64,000 nt of DNA, from assembly GCA_964509425.1 (NCBI GenBank), contig CAZDWZ010000001.1, positions 124,001-188,000 of the forward strand, in the 5' to 3' direction. The notes beneath the pieces were generated by a model that was given only the letters and a program-made list of their open reading frames with translations, ran no database searches and was not told the origin of the DNA. This stretch comes from CAZDWZ01 sp964509425 (lineage in GTDB: Bacteria; Bdellovibrionota_C; UBA2361; SZUA-149; CAZDWZ01). The position numbers were made by a program, and so were the translations under genes. Numbering within the stretch: position 1 is the first letter of the stretch; each line of letters begins with the position of its first letter. Shown here piece by piece: positions 9,245 to 18,137 of this stretch.

Positions 9245-9784
9245 ATGAGACTTATGAGATCAAATCGAATGAAAAGCATGACGTTGACGGTATTCGGACT
9301 TTTGCTCCCGCTCTCGCTCGCAAGCCAGGCGTACGCAGGAGAGTCTAACTTGGCTCCGGCTGAGCGAGTAAGGAATATCCTTTCTAACCATCACGTCGAT
9401 AAAACGGCTGCGGAGATCGAAGCACTCGTTGGAGGAGAGGACACGCTCGTTCAGACTCTGATTGCGGCTCGATTGGACAAGTCGGTTCCGTTTGTCTCCA
9501 TGCGCGCGGAGAAGATGTTGTTGACGAACTATTCGTCACGGGCGGACGTCATCGCGATCTTGAAAGAGGATCTGACGTCAGGTCTTTCAGTGGGGTTTGC
9601 CCGAACGATCGTCGCGAATCTCGACAGAGTTTCGGACCCGGCTGCTCGCGCAGAGCTTGGACGACTTGGGCTTGAGAAGGCATTTGCTGATGCAGAGTTC
9701 GTTCCGTACGCACGGATGATGAGCTTCAGCACCGACCCGGCGCTGCGAGCGCTAGGGGACCAATTGCCCCAGGTGGTCCAGTGA
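9245..9784 (+). CDS. Secreted hypothetical protein with HEAT-like helical repeats
   Basis: Unrecognised 179-residue protein. It begins with a signal peptide (basic MRLMRSNRMKS, hydrophobic core LTVFGLLLPLSLA, probable cleavage after SQAYA). The mature part is largely helical and contains repeated patterns such as LIAARLDKSVPFVSMRAEKMLL and ADVIAILKEDL that look like short HEAT-type helices. It starts 14 bases after the metalloprotease stop, and its TGA overlaps the GTG start of the flippase gene (GTGA), so the three probably form one operon. It might be an accessory factor of the protease or of polysaccharide export; nothing in the sequence decides. Confidence 0.6.
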   Translation: MRLMRSNRMKSMTLTVFGLLLPLSLASQAYAGESNLAPAERVRNILSNHHVDKTAAEIEALVGGEDTLVQTLIAARLDKSVPFVSMRAEKMLLTNYSSRADVIAILKEDLTSGLSVGFARTIVANLDRVSDPAARAELGRLGLEKAFADAEFVPYARMMSFSTDPALRALGDQLPQVVQ

Positions 9785-11373
9785 CGGGGGATCCCCCGTC
9801 TTCGGCCCCCGAAAAAAATCGCCCGGAAAACGACACTTCAATTCCAAAGGACGCGCCGTCCTCCATCCGGCGTGAGACCGCGTCCCATTTAGACTTGTCA
9901 CAAAACCCTGCCAGCCAGAAGAGCGACCTCGCACGTAAAGCGCGTCACGGCGCATTTTGGATGGGTACCATGTCGACGCTCGCTCAGATCGTGTCCTGGG
10001 CAATTACGATACTCTGCGCGCGAATACTCCAGCCGAGCGACTATGGAGTCATGGCGCTCGCCGACACCTTTCTCCCCTACCTCGCGATAGTTGCAACGCT
10101 CTCGATCGGACTCTGGATCGTTCAGGAGTCGCAGCTCACGGAAGATGAGCTCGAGTGTTCGGCGTTTCTTGCCGTTATCCTCGCGGGCGCGGTCTCCTTG
10201 CTCACTTTCGCGGCTGCTCCGGCAATCGCTGAATTCTATGGAGATCCATCGTTGGCATTTCCGTTTCAGCTCCTAGCATTCGTTCCCTTCATTCGAAGCC
10301 TTTCTTTGCCATCCGACTCGTGGTTGCGACGGGAGCTCCGTTATAAAGAGCTGTCATTCCTCATGGCCGTAATTTCATTCGCGAGAGGAATTGTTCAGCT
10401 TTTACTCGCCTATCTCGGATATGGTTTTTGGTCTCTCATTATCGGACTCCTCGTCTCCGAAGTCGCGCTTTCCGTGCTGACGATTCGAGCGGGAAAGAAG
10501 GGATTTCGTTGGCGGAAGGACTTTGCCGTTTGGCGGAAGATTCTCAAATGGGGAATTCCCGCCAGTCTCTCAGCCGTTTGTTGGATCGTGTATGCGTCCG
10601 CTGACAATATCGTTGTCGGAAAGCTGTTCGGGAAAGAGGCCCTGGGATTTTATGCCATGGCCTTCTACCTCTCCTCACTTCCAATCTCGAAATTCAACAC
10701 GATGTTTCGTTCGGTGATTTTCTCCTACTTTTCCAGATTGAAGGACTCTCCTGGAGAATTTCAGACAGCGGTGCTTCGCCTGAACCGGAACCTCTGTCTC
10801 CTCATCTTTCCGGCAGTGGTGGGACTCGCCGCAGTATCAGAGGATTTTGTCCTCCTCGTATTCGGAGACAAATGGATTCCGATGATCGTCCCCCTGAAAT
10901 TTCTTTCGCTCTCCGCCGTCCTTCGGATGTCGGTCGACAACCTCACCTCCTTCGTCAGTGCCGCCGGGGATTCGGTTCAAGCCTTTCGCATCCAGTTGGC
11001 CGGAGTTGCCATCCTTCCCGTGAGTTTCCTTGTCGCAGCAAATTTGTTCGGACTGCCCGGGATCTACGGCGTGTGGATCGCAATTTTTCCAATCGTTGTG
11101 TACATCATGGTCTGTCTTGCGCGAGACACGATTGGAGTTTCACCAACGAAATTCTTTTGGGATCTTCGTTCACCTGCAGTAAGCGCTGCCATTATGTTTG
11201 CGGCGGTCGAAGTGTTTCGCACGGTACTGCCGGAAGAATTCGGCACATCGGTTAGACTCGCACTCCAGATCGCAGTCGGTGTTTCGGTCTACTTGCTCAC
11301 CCTCTTCGTCGTCTTCCGCGAAGCCTGGTCCGGGCTCAAGAACCTGCTGATCCGGTCACCCGAACGCCTCTAA
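9781..11373 (+). CDS. MOP-superfamily polysaccharide flippase (Wzx/RfbX-like)
   Basis: A 530-residue integral membrane protein with about a dozen hydrophobic segments and the N-terminal pattern of oligosaccharide flippases: KARHGAFWMGTMSTLAQIV, then ILCARILQPSDYGVMAL. Proteins of this kind move lipid-linked O-antigen or exopolysaccharide units across the inner membrane. A soluble, polar N-terminus of about 55 residues precedes the first span. The start is GTG, overlapping the previous stop as GTGA. The gene converges on the rRNA methyltransferase gene, with 11 bases between stops. The O-antigen ligase-like gene and the ABC exporter nearby support a role in surface glycan assembly; the glycan is unknown. 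Confidence 0.88.
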   Translation: MTGDPPSSAPEKNRPENDTSIPKDAPSSIRRETASHLDLSQNPASQKSDLARKARHGAFWMGTMSTLAQIVSWAITILCARILQPSDYGVMALADTFLPYLAIVATLSIGLWIVQESQLTEDELECSAFLAVILAGAVSLLTFAAAPAIAEFYGDPSLAFPFQLLAFVPFIRSLSLPSDSWLRRELRYKELSFLMAVISFARGIVQLLLAYLGYGFWSLIIGLLVSEVALSVLTIRAGKKGFRWRKDFAVWRKILKWGIPASLSAVCWIVYASADNIVVGKLFGKEALGFYAMAFYLSSLPISKFNTMFRSVIFSYFSRLKDSPGEFQTAVLRLNRNLCLLIFPAVVGLAAVSEDFVLLVFGDKWIPMIVPLKFLSLSAVLRMSVDNLTSFVSAAGDSVQAFRIQLAGVAILPVSFLVAANLFGLPGIYGVWIAIFPIVVYIMVCLARDTIGVSPTKFFWDLRSPAVSAAIMFAAVEVFRTVLPEEFGTSVRLALQIAVGVSVYLLTLFVVFREAWSGLKNLLIRSPERL

Positions 11374-11384
11374 AGAGAATTCCT

Positions 11385-12314
11385 CTACTCCTGCCGCCAA
11401 ATGGCCGTGAGATTTGTTTCGGCCCGCGGTTCGTTTCCGGCCCGCCGAAAGAGTGCCGTGAAACCACCTCGACCAAATCCTTGGTGGGGAAAAAGCCGGT
11501 AGGCGAAACAATCTGTTAATCGACTTTTGAAAACTTCGAGATTCGGCACCTCCACTGCAGAAAACTCGGGTTGAGAACGAAGAAACCACTCGATAACCGC
11601 TTCATTCTCTTCGCGAGAAAACGTGCAGGTCGAATAGAGAAGTAACCCGCCGGGAGTCACCGTGTTCGCCGCGGCGGCAATTATTCTCCGCTGACGAAGC
11701 CCATTTTTTCGGACAAGTGTCTCATGAAACACCCCCGATAAGACCCCGCCGTTTCCAAACAATGACTGTCCGGAGCAAGGCACATCAGCGATGCAGACAT
11801 CGAATGCGGACTTTGCGGCGCTGCCGAAAAATGCGGGGTCTCGCGAGAACACTTGCGAGTTTTTGATTCCACAGCGCTTCAAGTTCGAGATGAGTGCCGG
11901 AATTCTCTTTTGAATCACCTCATTCGACGCAGAAAGCCCCGGAGCAAGAGCCCGGGCCGCCAATATCGTTTTTCCGCCGGGCGACGCGCAGAGGTCGAGT
12001 ACAAATGGAGAAGTGACACGAGACTGAGTAAAATAAAGCGGACTGAGGAGAAACACCGAGGAGAGATCGAGCTGGTATTCTCGTTCGGCGCATGGGACAG
12101 CCGAATCGATTCCCCTCACCCATTCGGGCTGGAAGGACGCCCGAGTACTCCCCGTTGCGGTTGATTCGCCTAAGGCGGAAACTATGGCCGGCCGGTCCGA
12201 TCCCTCCGAGCACAACGCCTGAAGAAAGGTCGCCTCCTCGGCAGGTGCAAAACCCAGCTTGCGCGCAAGCTTGCGTGCTCCGGATGGGACATCGATTACG
12301 GCGGCGGTTTCCAT
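11385..12314 (-). CDS. NOL1/NOP2/Sun-family rRNA (cytosine-C5) methyltransferase (RsmB/RsmF-like)
   Basis: SAM-dependent RNA m5C methyltransferase of about 309 residues from the ATG at 12314. Seen: the SAM-binding motif LDLCASPGGKTILAA; DVPCSGQSLFG, with the Cys that helps release product; and LLYSTCTFSREENE, with the catalytic Cys of this family. A C-terminal FRLFPHQG-like segment (YRLFPHQGFGRGGF) is also typical. No NusB-like N-terminal domain is present, so it is closer to RsmF or the short forms than to classical RsmB. The frame stays open to 12647, but the upstream part is low in hydrophobic structure and would run into the ABC exporter start region; 12314 gives the normal family beginning. 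It is transcribed divergently from the ABC exporter. Confidence 0.85.
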   Translation of the reverse strand: METAAVIDVPSGARKLARKLGFAPAEEATFLQALCSEGSDRPAIVSALGESTATGSTRASFQPEWVRGIDSAVPCAEREYQLDLSSVFLLSPLYFTQSRVTSPFVLDLCASPGGKTILAARALAPGLSASNEVIQKRIPALISNLKRCGIKNSQVFSRDPAFFGSAAKSAFDVCIADVPCSGQSLFGNGGVLSGVFHETLVRKNGLRQRRIIAAAANTVTPGGLLLYSTCTFSREENEAVIEWFLRSQPEFSAVEVPNLEVFKSRLTDCFAYRLFPHQGFGRGGFTALFRRAGNEPRAETNLTAIWRQE

Positions 12315-12415
12315 AGGCTGAAATATAGCGGACCTTTCACGGAAATCATAAATGGGGTATCTAGAAGTTTTTGACCAATGTAGGGCCCTTTTCCTGGGAT
12401 CCCGGAGTCGAACGG

Positions 12416-14422
12416 ATGGCAAACATTGCGCGGGCGGATAAACTCGATTCTCCTCTGGGGGCTCCCGTGATGCCGTTACCGAACAATTCGGGAGCGTGCT
12501 CCGAGCATTCAACTTCAGGTAATGTGCCGTCCTCCGTAAATTCAACTTCGAGTGGCAACGTGTCTTCAACTGGAAACGGGACTTCAGGCGGAACCTCATC
12601 TTCGAACGGAACTTCTGTAGGCGGAACTCCTGCGTCAGGTCAGTCAAGCGCTCCTGGCTCTGACAAAAAGGCCGTCTGGAGTTACCGACGTGCCCTCGGA
12701 TATCTCTCGCCGCATCGAGGCCGGCTGACAGTTGCCTTTATCTCAATGATTCTCTACGGCGCGACCGATGGAGTAATCCCGATTCTTCTGAAGATCGTGC
12801 TGGATGATATTTTCGGTGCGCAGAAAAAAGAAGTGCTGTTTGCCCTGGTGGCAACCATAATCGGGTTCGCGTTCTTTCGTGCGATCTGCGACTTCTGCCA
12901 ACAATATTTCTCCACGACCGTCGGCCTCCGAGTCGTTGAGGACATGCGAAATGAGATCAGCAAGAAGTTACTTCGGCTGAGCTCGAACTATTTCTCCACA
13001 CATACCACCGGCGGTCTCATCTCACGGATGACGAACGATACCCTGCTGGTCCGTGCCGCAATCACCGACGGCACCGTCGGCATGCTTCGTGAAATAGTTC
13101 GAATCGTGGCACTTCTCGGCACCGCGATTTATCTCGATCCATGGCTCGCCGCGGTTTCTTTTCTTGTTTTTCCAATCGGCTGCGTTCCTGTTCTTCGGTT
13201 CGGCAAGCGTGTCAGGCGGCTAAGCCGTGCGGGACAAGAACAGTTCGGCGGCATGACGTCCATCCTCCACGAGATCATCTTGGGACACAAAGTCGTGCAG
13301 TCGTTCGTCATGGAAGATCACGAGGAACAGCGATTCCGAAGAGAAAACCGGAACGCCTCAAGGAGCTTCGAACGTTCGGCAAAGTATGAAGCGTTTTCCG
13401 GCCCCACGAACGAAATCATCGCCAGCTTCGCTATGGCTGGAATCATTTGTTACGGTGGATTGAGCGTTATCGGAGGTGTGCGGACCCAGGGCGATTTCAT
13501 CGCATTCATTACGGCGCTGTTCCTGCTCTACGAGCCGCTGAAGAAGCTGGGAAAACTGCAAGGCACTATTCAAACCGGTAGCGCTGCGGCAGAGCGGCTC
13601 TTCGAGCTTATCGACGCCGTTCCTGATATCATCGATACGCCAAACGCAATTGAGCTGAGCAGCCGGGATCCGTCGATTGAGTATCGGAATGTTTCCTTTC
13701 GATATCCTCAAGCCCCCGGAAAAGACTCAGCTCTCAACTACTCCATCCAGGGCGTCTCTTTCCGGGTCGAACCAGGTCAAACGATTGCGCTGGTGGGGAT
13801 GTCTGGGGGCGGAAAGTCAACGCTCGTGAACCTCCTCCCCCGTTTTTACGACGTCTCCTCCGGAAACGTTTTGTTGAACGGCCGGGATATTCGGGAATAC
13901 ACGCTCGATTCACTCCGCCGCACGGTCTCCGTGGTCAGTCAGCACACGTTTCTCTTCAACGATACGGTATTTCAGAACATCGCCTACGGAAGACTTTCGG
14001 CCTCCGAAAGCGACGTGATACAGGCAGCAACGGCAGCCTACGCTCACGATTTCATCGAGCGACTCCCCGAGGGCTACTCTACGGTGATTGGAGAGCAGGG
14101 CCTCCGGCTGTCGGGAGGAGAGAGATCTCGTGTCGCGCTCGCTCGCGCTATCCTCAAGGACGCGCCGATTTTGATTCTCGACGAAGCTACGGCAAGCCTC
14201 GACAGTGAATCAGAGCAGTTGATTCAACTTGCGCTTGATAAACTGATGAAGGGAAGGACCGTTCTCGTCATCGCTCACCGTCTCGCGACGATCCGGAATG
14301 CCGACAGAATCCTTGTTGTCTCAAACGGGAAGCTCGTCGAGAGCGGAACCCATGAGGAGCTCCTTTCGCGAGGCGGGGAGTACAGCAAGCTCCACGAAAT
14401 TCAATTTAATCCAAAGGTATAA
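12416..14422 (+). CDS. ABC exporter, fused permease and ATPase (MsbA/lipid A exporter type)
   Basis: A half-size ABC exporter: six TM segments from about residue 90 after the chosen start, with an early ALGYLSPHRGRL, then a nucleotide-binding domain with Walker A (GMSGGGKST), Q-loop (VVSQHTFLFNDT), signature (LSGGERSRVALARAIL), Walker B (ILILDEATASLD) and H-loop (VIAHRLAT). It is closest in style to MsbA-type lipid A-core flippases. Unusual is the first 75 or so residues: a low-complexity Ser/Thr/Gly/Asn stretch not found in MsbA. ATG 12416 has a GGAG eight bases upstream, while the open frame starts at 12371. It lies head-to-head with the rRNA methyltransferase and tail-to-tail with the O-antigen ligase-like gene. 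Lipid A or another amphipathic substrate is inferred from class and neighbours. Confidence 0.85.
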   Translation: MANIARADKLDSPLGAPVMPLPNNSGACSEHSTSGNVPSSVNSTSSGNVSSTGNGTSGGTSSSNGTSVGGTPASGQSSAPGSDKKAVWSYRRALGYLSPHRGRLTVAFISMILYGATDGVIPILLKIVLDDIFGAQKKEVLFALVATIIGFAFFRAICDFCQQYFSTTVGLRVVEDMRNEISKKLLRLSSNYFSTHTTGGLISRMTNDTLLVRAAITDGTVGMLREIVRIVALLGTAIYLDPWLAAVSFLVFPIGCVPVLRFGKRVRRLSRAGQEQFGGMTSILHEIILGHKVVQSFVMEDHEEQRFRRENRNASRSFERSAKYEAFSGPTNEIIASFAMAGIICYGGLSVIGGVRTQGDFIAFITALFLLYEPLKKLGKLQGTIQTGSAAAERLFELIDAVPDIIDTPNAIELSSRDPSIEYRNVSFRYPQAPGKDSALNYSIQGVSFRVEPGQTIALVGMSGGGKSTLVNLLPRFYDVSSGNVLLNGRDIREYTLDSLRRTVSVVSQHTFLFNDTVFQNIAYGRLSASESDVIQAATAAYAHDFIERLPEGYSTVIGEQGLRLSGGERSRVALARAILKDAPILILDEATASLDSESEQLIQLALDKLMKGRTVLVIAHRLATIRNADRILVVSNGKLVESGTHEELLSRGGEYSKLHEIQFNPKV

Positions 14423-14437
14423 ATCGGCGAAGCGGAG

Positions 14438-15868
14438 TCAGCCCTCGGCCGGCTTAACGAAAGCGTCTTTCTCGAGCCGCTCGAGGAATGTCTCCGCTAT
14501 GGGGATAAACCGGCGGGAGTGCGCGCTCACGGCACCCGAGAGTCCGGCTATCAGCCAAAGCTGCGGATAATAAAGCGTCGAAAGGAAAGCCCCGGCGGAA
14601 AACACACCGAAGAAGCTGATATTCATTGCCGAAGAGAAATGGGAATAATTTTCAAGAGTGTTTCTTATGCGAGAGAATAGAATCCGCCGATCCTTATCAC
14701 CCTCAATTGTCTGGAATGCGATCTGCTCGAATCGCTGAAGCCTTTTCAAGAGCTCCGTCGCGTTCCTCACGGTCCGGCGATTCGCGCGTGCCGAACCCAA
14801 AACCAGGGAACCGATGATGAAAACTCCCCAGAGGCCCAAATCCGCCAGTAATTGAACATAGATCGAATGGACGGCTCTCCCGGCGATACTCGGGTTGTTT
14901 GCGGTGTCCTCCGCCGTTTCATACGAGCTGAGATGGAAGGTATTGTTGCCCATTCCTACGCCCTGGATGGTCCAGTGCGGATCATAAAAAATGCGCATCG
15001 CAACAGCCCAGAAATGTCGCCGGGTCGCCGCGGTCCCCTCGTTCGTGTGTTGGACCGACCGCATTTCATCGATGTAGCCTTGCGGAAGAAATGGAATTGA
15101 AAAGAGGAGAAGGAATACTCCTATTCCCGCAAAGAGTGCTTTTCGCTTTATCCGGAGAAAGAGAGCTCCCATCACGGCGACAAACCCCACGAATCCACCC
15201 CTTGAGAAAGTGGCCACGACCCCTGCACTGCCCACGACGACGGAGAAAAAGAGCAAACTTCGAGAGACCTGCCGGTTTGCATTCATGAAAAAAATGATGG
15301 GAAGTGGAAGCATGACCACCAACTGATAGGCCATGTCGTTCTCGTCTCCCAGATATCCTTCGGGCCCCCTTCCCCCGTGCGTGATCGCGTAGATACCCAG
15401 ATAGATGATTGCGAAACACCAGATTCGCGAGAACTTTGAAATACTGCGATCGCAATTCAGGTAGGCTCCAAGCGGCAGGATGAGCCCGATAAGGAGAAAG
15501 GCGATATCGAACCAAAACCAGAACGCATATCGATCGTTTCTGACCAGGTCGGGAAAAACAAAAGAGCCAACGAGAATACGGAGAGCTTCGATCACGAGAA
15601 AGAACGAAATGACCGATGTTTGCTTGCTCCAAGCGATCGAAAATTTTGACATACTGAACAGAACGGCCACGGCGGTGACGAGGAACGGGAAGCGAATCAC
15701 CGCCAGCGGTGAGATATTCGCCTGTGGTCTTGTGAAAATCACCCAAAAATCGAGCAAAATGAGGAACGTTGTCATCCCGGCATAGGTTGGGATTAACGAG
15801 CTTCGAAGGAGATCTGAAAGGTCTCGAATGTCGAGGCTTCCCAGTCTGGTCTTATGCTCACGTTTCAT
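14438..15868 (-). CDS. O-antigen ligase/polymerase-like membrane protein (Wzy_C superfamily)
   Basis: A 476-residue polytopic protein. A long loop between the later spans carries GEGT-type polar residues and a GRAVHSIYVQLLADLGLWG segment, matching the H-x-x-Y-x-x-x-x-x-x-x-G-x-x-G pattern of O-antigen ligases. An upstream VVATFSRGGFVGF is a second hallmark of the Wzy_C family, and GDENDMAYQLVVMLPLP resembles the equivalent part of exosortase-associated O-glycosylation ligases. Such enzymes join polymerised glycan to lipid A-core or to proteins in the periplasm. It overlaps the stop of the upstream hydrolase gene by ATGA, so the two are one operon. The exact acceptor cannot be read from sequence. 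Confidence 0.8.
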   Translation of the reverse strand: MKREHKTRLGSLDIRDLSDLLRSSLIPTYAGMTTFLILLDFWVIFTRPQANISPLAVIRFPFLVTAVAVLFSMSKFSIAWSKQTSVISFFLVIEALRILVGSFVFPDLVRNDRYAFWFWFDIAFLLIGLILPLGAYLNCDRSISKFSRIWCFAIIYLGIYAITHGGRGPEGYLGDENDMAYQLVVMLPLPIIFFMNANRQVSRSLLFFSVVVGSAGVVATFSRGGFVGFVAVMGALFLRIKRKALFAGIGVFLLLFSIPFLPQGYIDEMRSVQHTNEGTAATRRHFWAVAMRIFYDPHWTIQGVGMGNNTFHLSSYETAEDTANNPSIAGRAVHSIYVQLLADLGLWGVFIIGSLVLGSARANRRTVRNATELLKRLQRFEQIAFQTIEGDKDRRILFSRIRNTLENYSHFSSAMNISFFGVFSAGAFLSTLYYPQLWLIAGLSGAVSAHSRRFIPIAETFLERLEKDAFVKPAEG

Positions 15869-16764
15869 GGGGTCGAATTTCCGGACTCAAAACACGACTC
15901 GGAAGATGCCTGATTCCCCAGGGCGTGACAATTGTTAGAAGGCGCTCCCTCCAGGAAACGAATGAAGCATTCACGATACGAATCTCGCCGGAAGGTATCG
16001 CCATGTTCACCCTTCGGGACAATCCACAAGTTCTTCGGGGGAGGCGCCGCCTCAAACAATCGCTCACTATGGTAACACGGTACAATTCGGTCGTTCGCTC
16101 CATGAATGAACAGAAACGGAACGTGTGGCTCAGGAGGAAGCAGCTCCGTCATGCTCGTGGCGGGAAGCAACAGCCACGGAAGGAATTGAAACGGCCAGGT
16201 TAGCCAGATGCTCGCAAGCGTATCTCGCGCGACACTCCGGAATGAAGAAAACGACCCCTCCATCGTGACTGATAAGATTTCGGCTGGAAGGGCCTTCCCC
16301 TCCAGTGCGGCAATAAGAAGCGATCCGCCTAAGCTCTGACCGTACACATGAAAGCTTTTCTTTCCCGATGCCCGCAAAAAACCCATGCTGGCCCGGATGT
16401 CATCGAGCGACCCCGCGACACCGACACTTCCTTCAGACGCACCGTATCCCCGATAGTCGAAGAGGAAAATTGTATACCCGCGTTTCGGCAGCCACTGAAC
16501 GATGTGGTAATGCGAACTGATGTTTTCCGCGTTCCCGTGGAGGAATAGAATCGTTCCCTTTTCCTCCCCTTCAGCCGGAAGCCACCATCCGGTGAGCTTC
16601 GTGCCGTCTAAGGAGTCAAAAGTGACTTCTTTGAAGGCAACGCCGAACTTATCCGGCGTGCTGAACAACGCCTTGGATGGGTAGAAGAAAACTGACGAGC
16701 AGCCCGCTTGCAAAAAAAACAACGCAGAGAAAATGATTCGAACGCAGGTTTGGGGGAATTTCAA
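15865..16764 (-). CDS. Alpha/beta hydrolase lipoprotein
   Basis: A 299-residue lipoprotein (signal ending FFLQAGC, Cys22) with an alpha/beta-hydrolase domain of the BEM46-like type. Seen: oxyanion-hole region LFLHGNAENIS; nucleophile elbow VYGQSLGGS, with the catalytic Ser; acidic residue in FIHGANDRIVP; and catalytic His in PKGEHGDTF. All three catalytic elements are intact, unlike the hydrolase-fold protein at 1171. Substrates of this family are mostly unknown; esterase or acyl-hydrolase activity in the periplasm is likely. The gene starts a two-gene operon with the O-antigen ligase-like protein (four-base overlap), suggesting a job in glycan or glycolipid processing, but that is inference. 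Confidence 0.8.
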   Translation of the reverse strand: MKFPQTCVRIIFSALFFLQAGCSSVFFYPSKALFSTPDKFGVAFKEVTFDSLDGTKLTGWWLPAEGEEKGTILFLHGNAENISSHYHIVQWLPKRGYTIFLFDYRGYGASEGSVGVAGSLDDIRASMGFLRASGKKSFHVYGQSLGGSLLIAALEGKALPAEILSVTMEGSFSSFRSVARDTLASIWLTWPFQFLPWLLLPATSMTELLPPEPHVPFLFIHGANDRIVPCYHSERLFEAAPPPKNLWIVPKGEHGDTFRRDSYRECFIRFLEGAPSNNCHALGNQASSESCFESGNSTP

Positions 16765-16774
16765 CGCACCGGCC

Positions 16775-18058
16775 TCATTTTACGGTGTCGCCGTCGGCCT
16801 TTTCGATGAGCTTGAATTTGCTGTCGGTGACTTGAAATACACTCACATACTTTGGGGCAGAACCCTTCTCACTCATGGTGATTCGCCCGGACGCTCCGTC
16901 CATGTCTTTGATTCCGTAGAGACCATTTTTAATGGATTCACGTGAATTTCCGGATTTTTCAGCCGCGAGTACCATCATCCTGAGCGCATCATAACCGAGA
17001 GCGGTGAGCATGAGGTTCGCCGGCTCACGATCGTAGCGTGCTTGGTAGAGTTTTTTCAGATTCATCGATGCCGGACCTTCGGGATCGGCCATCATCGTAT
17101 GATAGAATCCTTCGAAAGCTCCTCGAGATTGTGCGAGCAGTGACGTGGAAATCGCATCGGACATGATGACGGGAGTGTCCATCAACGACGAATGCACTTG
17201 TTTTCCGAATGTCTGCAAATTAGAGGAGAGCGGCGCGTAGACGACGGAATCTGCCCCCGCCATTCTGATGCGATTGATGATCGACAAGAAATCTCGATCT
17301 TCTGGATTCACGGATGTCGAGCCTTTCACCACCACACCATTCTTTTGAGAACGGTCAAAAAAAGCCTTGGTGACCGAGCTCGACCATTCGTTGTTGGTCG
17401 AAAGGAGGAACGCCGATTGCACTTTCAATGTGCGAAAAGCAAAGTCGGCCGCCTTGCGCCCGGAGTCCGAGCTCCAAGGACCAATACCGAAGATATATTC
17501 TCCAAGGTCTTCAATCTCCTTCGAGGAATCCCAGAGAATAATCGTCGGCAGTTTAGAAATCTCAAGTTTTGGCGCAATCGCCTTCACTTCATGGAAGGTG
17601 GAGATGATGACCCCGTGGACCCGCTCGTCACTCGTAACGAGAGCCGCCGCTGTGCTGGTCTCTTTAAGGTCGTATTTCGTATCTTCGAAAGACACGTTTA
17701 CCTTAACGTGATTTGGACCAGTTTGAAGATTATACTCGTCGGCGGCGACATCGATTCCCTCTCGGAAAGCATTTCCCTCCGCTGAGAAATCTCCGGTGAG
17801 ATGGAGGAGAGCAACTATCTTTATTCCGCCTTCCTTTGAGGCGCTTTCAGACGGCGAGCTCACGGCGACCGCCGTTCCCGACGGCGAAGCGGTATCCGCC
17901 GGAGAAGACGCTGCAGTGGGAGGCTCCGAGGGCGAGGCGGCCGGGCTCGCCACTGCCTCGGCTGCAATTTTCGCATCCTCCGCGCGAGCCGTAGAAACGC
18001 AGCTCAGCAGAAGGCAGAAAAGAGAGCAGGCGCTGATCTTTAGTCGATTTATGCTCAT
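16775..18058 (-). CDS. Periplasmic amino-acid-type binding protein (LivK-like, type 1 periplasmic-binding fold)
   Basis: A 427-residue binding protein of the branched-chain amino-acid receptor family. A signal peptide (ISACSLFCLLLSCVSTARA) is followed by an unusual Ala/Ser/Pro-rich spacer to about residue 78. The binding domain then begins at IKIVALLHLTGDFSAEGNAFREGIDVAADEYN, the classic start of the family, with later FRLIE-like elements such as RKAADFAFRTLKVQSAFLL. No permease or ATPase gene is nearby, so it may serve a transporter encoded elsewhere or act as a sensor or lytic-murein-type factor (LpoA-like proteins share the fold). It is ten bases from the hydrolase gene on the same strand and may lead that operon. 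The ligand is not predictable. Confidence 0.78.
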   Translation of the reverse strand: MSINRLKISACSLFCLLLSCVSTARAEDAKIAAEAVASPAASPSEPPTAASSPADTASPSGTAVAVSSPSESASKEGGIKIVALLHLTGDFSAEGNAFREGIDVAADEYNLQTGPNHVKVNVSFEDTKYDLKETSTAAALVTSDERVHGVIISTFHEVKAIAPKLEISKLPTIILWDSSKEIEDLGEYIFGIGPWSSDSGRKAADFAFRTLKVQSAFLLSTNNEWSSSVTKAFFDRSQKNGVVVKGSTSVNPEDRDFLSIINRIRMAGADSVVYAPLSSNLQTFGKQVHSSLMDTPVIMSDAISTSLLAQSRGAFEGFYHTMMADPEGPASMNLKKLYQARYDREPANLMLTALGYDALRMMVLAAEKSGNSRESIKNGLYGIKDMDGASGRITMSEKGSAPKYVSVFQVTDSKFKLIEKADGDTVK

Positions 18059-18137
18059 TTAGGTCCCCATCGAATAGCCTAAGAAAGTTATCGTAGTCAT
18101 TGATGGTGATCCAGAGGGAAGTTCTTCAAAACATGCA

